This document shows, piece by piece, positions 1 to 7,089 of a stretch of 8,832 nt of DNA. Under the pieces are notes generated by a model. It was given only the letters and a program-made list of their open reading frames with translations. It was not told the DNA's origin and did no database searches. The position numbers were made by a program, and so were the translations under genes. How positions within the stretch are numbered: position 1 is the stretch's first letter; the number at the start of each line of letters is the position of its first letter. Source of the DNA: Bacteroidota bacterium (GTDB lineage: Bacteria > Bacteroidota > Ignavibacteria > SZUA-365 > JAADGX01); assembly GCA_024276335.1 (NCBI GenBank), contig JAJRXL010000294.1:1-8832 (forward strand), written 5' to 3'.

Positions 1-352
1 AGAGGAGCGTGATTTTAGCAGGGATGAATTATCCGCATGGCGAAACGGTTTTGCCATAGCCCTGGTGCCGCAGGAAGATTTCACTTCGTTCAATGCCTTT
101 GTTTCCAGGGCGAAGGACTATCGCGTGGAAGAACGCGACTCCAATGATTACGTCAGGGAGATTACCTTTTCGGGTCCGGCGGGTTTCATGGAATTCCGGT
201 ACGACGGTCTCCGTGAAAAGGTCCTCAAGCGGAGTATCAACGGGGAAGATGTTACGATCAATCACATGATTATCGAAGCGGTAGCTGGAACACCGGCCAG
301 GTTGCATCCCGAAACCTTGTTCGGGGATGAAGCTTTCGAAGGTCATGTGTAG
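1..352 (+). CDS. C-terminal fragment of an unrecognised protein (5' end outside window)
   Basis: Reading frame 2 is open from the left edge to a TAG at 350-352, giving 116 residues. An internal GTG at 65 is not needed as a start, because the frame runs on upstream through residues such as ELSAWRNGFAIAL. I do not recognise the family. The fragment has no long hydrophobic segment. It alternates polar and hydrophobic residues in a way that suggests beta strands (for example REITFSGPAGFMEFRYDG), like the closing beta-sandwich of many polysaccharide-active enzymes. It ends 18 nt before the first permease, so it most likely belongs to the same operon and may be another catabolic enzyme for the same substrate. 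That role is inferred from position only; the coding call itself is firm. Confidence 0.75.
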   Translation, partial: EERDFSRDELSAWRNGFAIALVPQEDFTSFNAFVSRAKDYRVEERDSNDYVREITFSGPAGFMEFRYDGLREKVLKRSINGEDVTINHMIIEAVAGTPARLHPETLFGDEAFEGHV

Positions 353-357
353 ATCGC

Positions 358-363
358 GAGGGG
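358..363 (+). promoter_or_regulatory. Ribosome binding site of the first permease
   Basis: GAGGGG lies 7 nt upstream of the GTG at 371. This supports the GTG start over any later in-frame ATG and shows that the permease has its own translation signal, just after the stop codon of the preceding gene. Confidence 0.7.
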
Positions 364-370
364 ACATATC

Positions 371-1273
371 GTGATCAGGAGGCATTTCACCGGATATGGG
401 TTTGTTGCACCGTGGATCATCGGCTTCATCCTGCTGACCGCAGGCCCAATGCTGTATTCTCTCTACCTCAGTTTAACGAGGGCCACGCTGTTGTCACCGC
501 CGAAATGGGTCGGGTTGAACAATTACCTGCACATGGTGGCCGACGATCCGCTGTTTTATACCAGCCTCTGGAACACCGTCTATTTCGTAGCGTTCTCGGT
601 TCCCCTGGGGCTTCTTGTTTCCCTGATTCTTGCGTTGTTACTGCACCAGCGATTAAAAGGCATCGGGGTGTTTCGCACCGTGTTTTTTCTTCCATCCATC
701 ACGAACATGGTCGCCGTTTCGGTCCTCTGGCTTTGGATATTCAATCCCGAGTTTGGATTGATCAATACATTGTTGGATGCGTTTGGCATCCGCGGCCCCT
801 TGTGGCTGCAAAGTGAGAGTTGGGCCAAGCCTGCCTTGATTATCATGTCATTGTGGGGTATAGGAGGCACGATGATCATCTTTCTCGCCGCGTTACAAGG
901 TGTCCCCCAGAACCTGTACGAGGCGGCGGAATTGGATGGCGCAGGGAAAATCCGCAAGTTCTGGCACGTCACGTTGCCCATGATATCGCCGGCGTTTGTT
1001 TTCAACCTGATCATCGGGGTGATCGGAAGTTTCCAGGTTTTCACACAGGCATTCGTCATGACGGGGAGCGCGCAACCGGGCAGCGAAGGTGGTCCCAACA
1101 ACGCAACACTGTTTTACGTTCTCTACCTTTACAAGAAAGCCTTCCAGGAATTCAGGATGGGCTATGCTTCCGCCTTGGCGTGGGTTCTTTTCGTCATTAT
1201 TCTCCTCTGCACCGTGGCGCTGATGAAAATGTCGAAGTCGCGTGTCTACTATGAAGGTATGGATCAAAAGTGA
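371..1273 (+). CDS. Carbohydrate ABC transporter permease, MalF/UgpA type
   Basis: This 300-residue protein is one of the two inner-membrane subunits of a type I sugar ABC importer. Six hydrophobic segments lie at about residues 11-33, 70-92, 105-125, 153-175, 207-229 and 264-286, the usual layout for MalF/UgpA-like permeases that lack MalF's large periplasmic domain. The cytoplasmic EAA loop, which docks on the ATPase, is clear: E184-A185-A186, G190, then L202-P203 (spacing EAA-x3-G-x11-LP). The N-terminal motif FVAPWIIGF and the early segment with WVGLNNY are typical of the family. The GTG start is backed by GAGGGG 7 nt upstream. The next gene encodes the partner permease. Substrate cannot be told from the permease; the neighbouring lyase and hydrolase suggest an oligosaccharide. 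Confidence 0.95.
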   Translation: MIRRHFTGYGFVAPWIIGFILLTAGPMLYSLYLSLTRATLLSPPKWVGLNNYLHMVADDPLFYTSLWNTVYFVAFSVPLGLLVSLILALLLHQRLKGIGVFRTVFFLPSITNMVAVSVLWLWIFNPEFGLINTLLDAFGIRGPLWLQSESWAKPALIIMSLWGIGGTMIIFLAALQGVPQNLYEAAELDGAGKIRKFWHVTLPMISPAFVFNLIIGVIGSFQVFTQAFVMTGSAQPGSEGGPNNATLFYVLYLYKKAFQEFRMGYASALAWVLFVIILLCTVALMKMSKSRVYYEGMDQK

Positions 1274-1300
1274 AGCACAAGGTATCATCTCATTCACAAC

Positions 1301-2167
1301 GTGGTCGATGGTAACATGAGGACCCGGCGCATATCCTTCCTGGCCAGGACGACGGTCCAGTACCTTGTTCTGCTGATACTGGGGACCGCCTTTATGGTGC
1401 CGGTGATCTGGATGTTGTCTTCGTCGCTCCACGACGTGCAGGGTGTATTCGCCTTGCCGTTCAAGTGGATACCAGGGATATGGCACTGGGAAAACTACTA
1501 CCGGGTAGTGACACTACTCCCGTTTGGACGGTATTTCGTCAACACGTTGATTATCACCGTTCCATACATGTTATTCATGGTTCTATCTTCATCTTTTGCC
1601 GCCTACGGGTTTTCACGTCTTCGCTTCCCCGGCCGCGACAAGTTGTTCGCCCTGTGCGTGGCGACGATGATGCTCCCCGGCCAGGTCACGATCATTCCCT
1701 TGTACATCATGTATTCAAAGCTCGGACTGGTGGATACGTATTGGCCGTTGATCATTCCGGCGGTGTTCGGTTCGCCGTTCTACATCTTTCTTTTGCGGCA
1801 GTTTTTTCTGACGATTCCCCGGGAACTTGATGAAGCTGCGCTCATTGATGGCGCAAGTCACTTGCGCATATATTGGAGCGTCATTCTCCCCCAGGCCCGT
1901 CCTGCCCTCGCAACCGTCTTGATCTTTTCATTTATCGGGTCGTGGAACGATTTCTTCGGCCCGCTGATTTACATCAACTCGCCGGAGAAGGCAACCCTCA
2001 CGTTGGGACTGAATCTCATGAAAACCCAGATACTGGGGTCGGGCGTCGTCGAATGGAACACGTTGATGGCGGCGTCGGTGTTGGTGCTCATACCAAATGT
2101 CGTTCTCTTCTTCCTGGCTCAGAAGCAGTTCATGCGTGGCATCAATCTTGGAGGTATACGTGGCTGA
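1301..2167 (+). CDS. Carbohydrate ABC transporter permease, MalG/UgpE type
   Basis: This second inner-membrane subunit of the importer is 288 residues long from the GTG at 1301. Hydrophobic segments lie at about residues 19-40, 79-102, 115-135, 148-168, 204-226 and 255-274. The EAA loop reads E178-A179-A180, G184, L196-P197. Other MalG-class marks are FGRYFVNTLI before segment 2, a SSFAAYGFSRLRFPGRD stretch, GSWNDFFGPLIY, and a C-terminus ending in GINLGGIRG. The start is uncertain: neither GTG 1301 nor the in-frame ATG 1316 has a good Shine-Dalgarno, and the ATG would give 283 residues beginning MRTRRIS, which is an equally natural N-terminus. It follows the first permease in the same frame and overlaps the binding-protein gene by 8 nt, so translation of these genes is probably coupled. 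Confidence 0.95.
   Translation: MVDGNMRTRRISFLARTTVQYLVLLILGTAFMVPVIWMLSSSLHDVQGVFALPFKWIPGIWHWENYYRVVTLLPFGRYFVNTLIITVPYMLFMVLSSSFAAYGFSRLRFPGRDKLFALCVATMMLPGQVTIIPLYIMYSKLGLVDTYWPLIIPAVFGSPFYIFLLRQFFLTIPRELDEAALIDGASHLRIYWSVILPQARPALATVLIFSFIGSWNDFFGPLIYINSPEKATLTLGLNLMKTQILGSGVVEWNTLMAASVLVLIPNVVLFFLAQKQFMRGINLGGIRG
1497..1517. repeat. Two overlapping inverted repeats inside the second permease gene
   Basis: ACTACC-G-GGTAGT (1497-1509) and GTAGTG-A-CACTAC (1505-1517) are both exact inverted repeats and share the bases GTAGT, so the two could pair only one at a time. They fall in coding sequence and may have no function. Confidence 0.4.
1851..1867. repeat. 17-bp perfect inverted repeat inside the second permease gene
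   Basis: GCGCAAGT and ACTTGCGC are exact reverse complements separated by a single C. The repeat lies in the EAA-loop coding region (residues around 184-189). It may be an intragenic operator or mRNA hairpin, or a product of codon choice; nothing else in the window repeats it that I could see. Confidence 0.5.
2150..2154 (+). promoter_or_regulatory. Ribosome binding site of the sugar-binding protein
   Basis: GGAGG lies 5 nt before the GTG at 2160, inside the last codons of the second permease. It decides the start of the binding protein, because the more upstream in-frame ATG at 2097 has no such site and would add 21 residues read out of frame through permease coding sequence. Confidence 0.75.
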
Positions 2168-3578
2168 AAGAATCAGGAATTGGAAGATCGTCAAACCGAA
2201 CGGAATCGACTCCGGGGTACGGATTATGCTCGCTTCCGTCCTGTTGGTGCTCCTGGTATCTTGTGGCGGAAAGAAGGGGAATGACACCGAGACACCGACG
2301 GTGACGTTCAACTGTCCGGCAAATGCCCTGCAGATAAAAGCCCTGGAAAAAGAGATACCGGCTTTCACGCGGAAAACCGGTATCGTGGTGAAATTAAATC
2401 CGTTCAGTGGCGAAGAGAAACTCTACGCAATGCTGGCCGCGGACCAGGCGCCGGATATCTTTTATACCAACACCGTTGTACGGGATAAGCTTGCCGCTGA
2501 AGGATATCTCCTTGATTTGAACACCGTCGGCAAAGGCGATCCGTTCCTTTCACGATTGCGGCCTGCCGTTATCGAGCGCGGGAAATCGATCGACGGCGGG
2601 TGGTACAGCATCAGCAACTGGGAGTTTACCTGCGGCGTGTACTACAATCGCGACGTGTTTGATCAACTTGGAATCCGGTACCCCGACAGCCTGTGGACCT
2701 GGAACGACATGGTCGAAATAGCCAGGCGTTTGACAGCCGATTCTGATGGAGACGGCCGGATCGATCGATACGGTGTATTCATCGGCAGCCATTTTGTCGA
2801 AGCGTTCGAGCTGATGAACCACGCGCCGATTCATCCCAACACCATTCTGCTTGATATCGCGCCGGAGTCCCGGGAGGTATACAGGAAATACCTCGAGTTG
2901 GTAGCAAATAACATTATGCCGGACCTGCGACGGGTGCAAGCCATGGGCATGCAAGCACAACAGCTTCTTGAAAGCGGTCGCGTCGCCATGCTGGTCGAAG
3001 CCGTTCCGAATACCAACCTCCTTGAGTACCTGACGATCGACGTCGGCCTTGCGCCGTTGCCGCGCTTTGACAACAAGAAACCCCTGTATTTCCGGTCGGG
3101 GAGCGGAGGGCTTTCCATTTATGCGGGCACGAAACACCCACGGGCAGCCTGGCAAGTACTGAAGTGGCTTATCTCGGATGCGGACATTTATCGACCCAGC
3201 CCGGTTTTGAAGGACGTGGATTTCGTGAACGGCTGGTTCGCGAAATATCCGAGGTTGAAAGGTTCCGGCTTCGAAGCGGTGTGGAAGTTGAGCGAGCGGT
3301 ACAACGGCGGCGATCCGCGGTACTTCGTGCGGTTTTCCAGTTGGACGTCCCACGCGATCCTGGAGCAGTTTCAACCGCTGCTCGATCAGCTCTGGGCCGG
3401 ATCGATCTCGCTTAATGACGTTCTTGCTGAAGTGCCGGCAATAAACAAGCATGTTCTCGATGAGCTGGAGAGCCTTTTGCAAAGCAACAATCTTGAACCG
3501 GCGTTTGCGAAGGCGCTCCGGAAGGAGCACGAACGGGCAAAGAAGGAGGTGGCTGACGCTTCGGCCGCGCGTCGTTGA
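2160..3578 (+). CDS. Carbohydrate ABC transporter substrate-binding lipoprotein (SBP_bac_1 type)
   Basis: This 472-residue extracytoplasmic receptor delivers sugar to the two permeases. A basic N-region (residues 1-21) is followed by a hydrophobic core (22-33) and a lipobox L32-V33-S34-C35, so the mature protein should be a lipoprotein anchored through C35. The linker after C35 is polar (GGKKGNDTETPT). Family features of the UgpB/MalE-like group are visible: APDIFYTNT at about residues 97-105, a YYNRDVFDQLGIRYPDSLWTW segment, and an acidic loop D194-S-D-G-D-G-R-I-D202 followed by RYG, resembling a calcium-binding loop. GGAGG 5 nt upstream fixes the GTG start, with an 8-nt overlap onto the permease. 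Gene order permease-permease-receptor is less common than receptor first. The ligand is unknown; neighbouring enzymes suggest an oligosaccharide. Confidence 0.93.
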   Translation: MAERIRNWKIVKPNGIDSGVRIMLASVLLVLLVSCGGKKGNDTETPTVTFNCPANALQIKALEKEIPAFTRKTGIVVKLNPFSGEEKLYAMLAADQAPDIFYTNTVVRDKLAAEGYLLDLNTVGKGDPFLSRLRPAVIERGKSIDGGWYSISNWEFTCGVYYNRDVFDQLGIRYPDSLWTWNDMVEIARRLTADSDGDGRIDRYGVFIGSHFVEAFELMNHAPIHPNTILLDIAPESREVYRKYLELVANNIMPDLRRVQAMGMQAQQLLESGRVAMLVEAVPNTNLLEYLTIDVGLAPLPRFDNKKPLYFRSGSGGLSIYAGTKHPRAAWQVLKWLISDADIYRPSPVLKDVDFVNGWFAKYPRLKGSGFEAVWKLSERYNGGDPRYFVRFSSWTSHAILEQFQPLLDQLWAGSISLNDVLAEVPAINKHVLDELESLLQSNNLEPAFAKALRKEHERAKKEVADASAARR

Positions 3579-3614
3579 TCCTGTACCTTCCGGAGGCCGG
3601 GACGCCTAACTGCA

Positions 3615-4985
3615 ATGAATGACACGTTCTCATATAAACCGCTGAATGATTCCTCCGGGATCATCCTGCACGGATCACGTGTCGTTGCGGAGATTCGGGA
3701 TTTGAGCCTGTGCAATATACGATTCCACCCGGGTGGTCGTATTGTTTTTGGAGAAACAGTGCCGGTTCCGTTGTACTGGCGACAGTATATCGGGAACCAG
3801 TACCCGGACAGGAGAGCAAACGTGTATCGCGAAGTTGTGTGCGTCCATGCGGGCGTGAATTCGATTCGTTTACAGTGCTCGGGCGAGAACCAGTCGCGAA
3901 CGGTGCACAGTATCTACGACCTTGTGATCACGTGCAGGAAGGATGCCTACGTGTACGATGTCGAGGCAGTGCTCAAAGTCAACCCCGGCATGTCCTGGTA
4001 CGTGCAATACAATCCCGATCACGGTGAATTGGAATTCTGCAACCTTTGGCCGCAGGGGTCTTTTACAACCGATCGTTTAGCCGGAAAGTTGTATAATACC
4101 TGCTTCGTACAACGAGGCGAGTCAATCATTCGTATTCCACACCACCACCTTGAATCGCCGGATAAGCGCAACATCATGATGACGGAAGGCGATCGATTTG
4201 GCTGGCTCCTGGAGGAGGAGAATCCCGCCCTGAAGATGGTGTCGGGTCACACCGTCTTTGCGGGAGTGTGCGCCTATATGTGGGACACGCATTTTGGCTA
4301 CAGGGTGACGTCGGGCGAGGAAGGAAGGTCCCTTTCTCCAGGGGAGACGTTTCGCGCGCGGTTCGTGCTGTACAGTATAGACGGGATCGCGGGTAAATCA
4401 TTACTGGAAACAGCTCGAACCCCGGACATGAAAGAATTGGAAACGATTCCGATTATTACGATGCCGGTTAACCGGTTCGATACGTGCCTGCGGGATTTTG
4501 ACGAGCCATGGTTTGATTACTGGCCATGGTCCGTTGAAAAACACGATGGGGCGGATAAATGCACTTATTCGCTGGATCGCACGCGCGGATTCGATGATAA
4601 TTATTCCCTGCGTATCGATCATCGGGATCATGGCACTTCACGTTGGGTAGCTACCGCACTTGGCCCGGCGTTTGGCGGATCCCCGTTTCCAGAAAACGCC
4701 CGGTACCATCTGGCGGCGCATGTCATGACGCGGCGGCTCGAGGGGCAGGTATCGATAGCGCTTCGCTTTCATCATCCTGGAAAAGGAAGCGTTTACGACA
4801 TGAATGATTATGAAACCTATCGAAGCCGGGAAACTGTTTCCGCAGACGTGGATTGGACCACCCTCGAGGTGTTCACCCCGCCGATTACCCCGGCGCCCGA
4901 TCGCGTGCATCTCGTTTTGCAACTGGCAGGCAAAGGCTCGGCCTGGTTTGATAACGTGGAATTCCACGCAAGGGTCGATGCTTGA
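3615..4985 (+). CDS. Protein of unknown function with C-terminal carbohydrate-binding-module-like domain
   Basis: This 456-residue protein has an N-terminal two-thirds I do not recognise. Residues 1 to about 285 look beta-rich, with many aromatic residues (YWRQYIGNQYPDRRAN near 54-69, MSWYVQYNPDHGELEF, CNLWPQGSF) and a triple histidine at 176-178. Residues from about 288 to the end resemble a galactose-binding-fold module of the CBM4/9/22 kind: it opens with a D-F-D-E-P-W-F segment, has the usual SLRIDHRDHG...W strand pairing, and closes with AWFDNVEF (W444-F450), a typical end for such modules. No signal peptide or membrane segment is visible, so the protein should be cytoplasmic. The ATG has no well-placed Shine-Dalgarno; a GGAGG at 3592-3596 is 18 nt away. 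It may be an enzyme or a sugar-binding accessory protein; its position suggests work on the imported sugar. Confidence 0.85.
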   Translation: MNDTFSYKPLNDSSGIILHGSRVVAEIRDLSLCNIRFHPGGRIVFGETVPVPLYWRQYIGNQYPDRRANVYREVVCVHAGVNSIRLQCSGENQSRTVHSIYDLVITCRKDAYVYDVEAVLKVNPGMSWYVQYNPDHGELEFCNLWPQGSFTTDRLAGKLYNTCFVQRGESIIRIPHHHLESPDKRNIMMTEGDRFGWLLEEENPALKMVSGHTVFAGVCAYMWDTHFGYRVTSGEEGRSLSPGETFRARFVLYSIDGIAGKSLLETARTPDMKELETIPIITMPVNRFDTCLRDFDEPWFDYWPWSVEKHDGADKCTYSLDRTRGFDDNYSLRIDHRDHGTSRWVATALGPAFGGSPFPENARYHLAAHVMTRRLEGQVSIALRFHHPGKGSVYDMNDYETYRSRETVSADVDWTTLEVFTPPITPAPDRVHLVLQLAGKGSAWFDNVEFHARVDA

Positions 4986-4989
4986 GGAA
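4983..4989 (+). promoter_or_regulatory. Shine-Dalgarno-like TGAGGAA serving a short leader ORF
   Basis: TGAGGAA overlaps the TGA stop codon (4983-4985) of the preceding gene and sits about 7 nt before an ATG at 4996. This is the best ribosome-binding site in the gap, yet that ATG opens only a nine-codon frame rather than the long hydrolase-like gene. Confidence 0.5.
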
Positions 4990-4995
4990 TCGATT

Positions 4996-5025
4996 ATGAC
5001 AGCCATCAATCGGATATTGTGTTGA
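4996..5025 (+). promoter_or_regulatory. Nine-codon leader ORF overlapping the hydrolase start
   Basis: ATG 4996 opens a frame of nine codons (M-T-A-I-N-R-I-L-C) ending at TGA 5023-5025. The stop overlaps the TTG at 5022 (TTGA) and lies two bases past the GTG at 5019; both are possible starts for the downstream gene, which lacks its own good ribosome-binding site. The arrangement would suit stop-and-restart coupling. Alternatively, it is the original N-terminus of the hydrolase-like gene, displaced by a two-base TG gain: reading TTGTTG instead of TTGTGTTG would fuse the leader in frame. The sequence cannot separate these two readings. Confidence 0.4.
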
Positions 5026-7067
5026 AGATCGGTGCAGCCCAGAGAGGATCATCATTGCCTTCATCCGTGATGATGTGGACGATTAACGATCCGGTTATCG
5101 AGGATCACCGTTTCCTGGAAAAGCAGTTTAATGATATAGCCGGGGCCGGGTTTGGCGGGGTTGCCGCCATGGTGCGTTGCAGTCGCTACTCGTGGCTCGA
5201 TCCGATGGCTTTATCGGCGCTTGCCAGGATTTCAGAAATGTGTCATCGGTATGACATCGCGTTCTGGCTCGGTTTGGACCCGCGGGGAATATCGCGTCAT
5301 TGCCTGGATGAATCAGCGGGCCTGAAGGTTTTACGGTGCGACGTGGAATCGTCAACCGGCGACGTTCCCTTTACCATCTCTCTTAATGAAGGGGTATTCA
5401 GCGGTCGAGTGAATGTCTCGCCGCGACCCGTTCACACCATCCCGGAAGGTGCGATCACCTACCAACCGATCGGGATCGCGAAATGCTTTGCCGTTAATGA
5501 CGCAGGCCCTCCTGTTGATATCACCGAGCGGACGAGGCATTACTTCAACGCGCTGGAGAACTACGTGGAGTGTTTCGGCGCATTCGATCCAGTGGAACAA
5601 GGCGTCTGGCGTATTCTTCCCTTTCTTGCATGCGTGACAAACCAGTACGATTTCTTTAACCCGGTTCATCGCGAGTTGTACCATGAGGCGTTGACAATCG
5701 TCAAGTCTTCCAAGATTGAACTGGATGGCTGTTTCTGGGATGAACCAGGGTTTACCGCGGGCTACGGCGTGTTCCCGGTATCCCCGGAATTGAAGGATCG
5801 CTATTATCACGCGACGGGAAATTCTTTTCACGAAGATGTGTGGAAGCTCGTGTTGAACGCGCGGGATGGAAGCCACGCGGCTGCAAGGAAGCGCTACTTT
5901 TCTTTGCTCCAGGAAACGGTGACGGATGCAAAGGAAGAAGCGGTTGCGGTAATACGGAAATTGTGGGGTAAGGAAACGGTGTTCGGTATTCATGATACCT
6001 GGCACTGGGAATCAGCGGACATGTCCGACATGAATCACGGAAGCCTCGACCTGTGGAAAGCGGGGAAGAAGAACAGTTGCGGCTTTGTCGACCTGGGAAG
6101 CGCCAATCTCCTGGAAGACGGGAATTCGGATTTTTATGCCAATCTCGCTGCTGTCAGTGCGGTCGGTCTTTCACTGGGCAGGAGAAGTATTCTTCGAACG
6201 GCGTTTAATAACCTGTGGGTGTACGACAGCGGCAAGCTGCCGGAAATTCAAAACAGAGTGTTGGGACATTGCGTTGATGTGATGGCGCTTTTCGGCTTGC
6301 GATGGCTTGCACATATCTATGGGCCCGCGGGCAGGATCGGTGAAGAATCCTCCTTCCTTGGGTTGCCGTTTACGCCGGGGTATCCCTTTCATTGCACGTG
6401 GCGGGATGTTCCCGAATGGAATCGCAAACTGATTGCACATTTTCGTACTGTCGAACAACGGCTACCTGAAAGAAATCTCCTGCTCGTCTTCCCCGTGGAA
6501 TCGATGTACGCGGAGACCTTTTACCATGCAGACAGCATGGCGCGATCCATCTTCGAACTCGTGCTGACCCTTACCGATGCACATTACCATGTCGAAATAA
6601 CTTCGACGTCAGCGCTTGAAAATCTGACCTGGAAGGATGGGCTGTTTCGGGATGGGGCCTTTACGTATGAGGTAGCGATTGCTCCATACCCTTCCGGGAT
6701 TCCGGATCCAATTCGAACGGTTCTCGGAAAGGGGAGGGGAAGAGTTCTCCATGTGTTCGAATACCCGCAACAGGCGCCTGGTGATAGGGCCGGCCAGTCA
6801 CGGCTGAGCGGCAGGGGTGGGACCATCGCCGAGGTCCTTCCCTGGCTGTCGCAGTTTCCCGGGCTGCGACCGGTGAAAGCCCCTGCGAGAAGCTGGGTAT
6901 CACTGACACGGGTTTCCGACGGATACGTGGTGTCGCTTGTTCCATCACGATTCGGATACAAGTACAAGGGCCGGGTTTCATTTCAGGGAAGGTCGATCGA
7001 TCTTAACGAGCAAAAACGTCTTGTGCGTGTGCTCTTTTCAGATGAAGACAAAGTCTGCTTGTTGTGA
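5019..7067 (+). CDS. Putative TIM-barrel glycoside hydrolase, family unassigned
   Basis: This 682-residue protein has no signal peptide and is expected in the cytoplasm. The N-terminus resembles clan GH-A-like glycosidases: VMMWTINDPV, then a helix and FNDIAGAGFGGVAAMV, the 'strand, helix, glycine-rich strand' opening seen in GH42- and GH106-like proteins. A strand-end motif DGCFWDEPG places D241-E242, a plausible acid/base, and HDTWHWE places E331 as a possible second carboxylate; both roles are inference. From about residue 470, NLLLVFPVESMYAE and a later VAIAPYPSG resemble the GATase-like domain that follows the barrel in GH42 and GH106 enzymes. At 682 residues it is shorter than typical GH106 proteins (about 1000). 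The start may be GTG 5019, TTG 5022, or an upstream ATG if the leader was once fused. Its place in the operon suggests it trims imported oligosaccharide. Confidence 0.8.
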   Translation: MLKIGAAQRGSSLPSSVMMWTINDPVIEDHRFLEKQFNDIAGAGFGGVAAMVRCSRYSWLDPMALSALARISEMCHRYDIAFWLGLDPRGISRHCLDESAGLKVLRCDVESSTGDVPFTISLNEGVFSGRVNVSPRPVHTIPEGAITYQPIGIAKCFAVNDAGPPVDITERTRHYFNALENYVECFGAFDPVEQGVWRILPFLACVTNQYDFFNPVHRELYHEALTIVKSSKIELDGCFWDEPGFTAGYGVFPVSPELKDRYYHATGNSFHEDVWKLVLNARDGSHAAARKRYFSLLQETVTDAKEEAVAVIRKLWGKETVFGIHDTWHWESADMSDMNHGSLDLWKAGKKNSCGFVDLGSANLLEDGNSDFYANLAAVSAVGLSLGRRSILRTAFNNLWVYDSGKLPEIQNRVLGHCVDVMALFGLRWLAHIYGPAGRIGEESSFLGLPFTPGYPFHCTWRDVPEWNRKLIAHFRTVEQRLPERNLLLVFPVESMYAETFYHADSMARSIFELVLTLTDAHYHVEITSTSALENLTWKDGLFRDGAFTYEVAIAPYPSGIPDPIRTVLGKGRGRVLHVFEYPQQAPGDRAGQSRLSGRGGTIAEVLPWLSQFPGLRPVKAPARSWVSLTRVSDGYVVSLVPSRFGYKYKGRVSFQGRSIDLNEQKRLVRVLFSDEDKVCLL

Positions 7068-7089
7068 TAACGTCACCGATTCTGCGACC

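Noticed and set aside
580..1486. Minus-strand frames (580-1101 and 893-1486) antisense to the permeases
   Set aside because: Both oppose well-supported permease genes with intact EAA loops, and neither product shows a domain or hydrophobic pattern of its own.
2097..2159. Upstream ATG extension of the sugar-binding protein
   Set aside because: It would place 21 residues translated out of frame through permease coding sequence ahead of the signal peptide, and it lacks a ribosome-binding site; GGAGG supports the GTG at 2160 instead.
2550..3530. Long minus-strand open frame of 326 codons
   Set aside because: It lies wholly within the binding-protein gene, whose lipobox, family motifs and ribosome-binding site are clear. 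The antisense product is rich in Arg, Pro and His with no recognisable domain, as expected from a codon-bias shadow.
3579..3614. Possible terminator between the binding-protein gene and the CBM-like gene
   Set aside because: Only a 4-bp stem (AGGC/GCCT) is visible and no T-run follows, so it does not meet the form of an intrinsic terminator.
5352..6005. Minus-strand open frame of 217 codons
   Set aside because: It is antisense to the barrel region of the hydrolase-like gene, has no recognisable motif, and the + frame is far longer and continuous.
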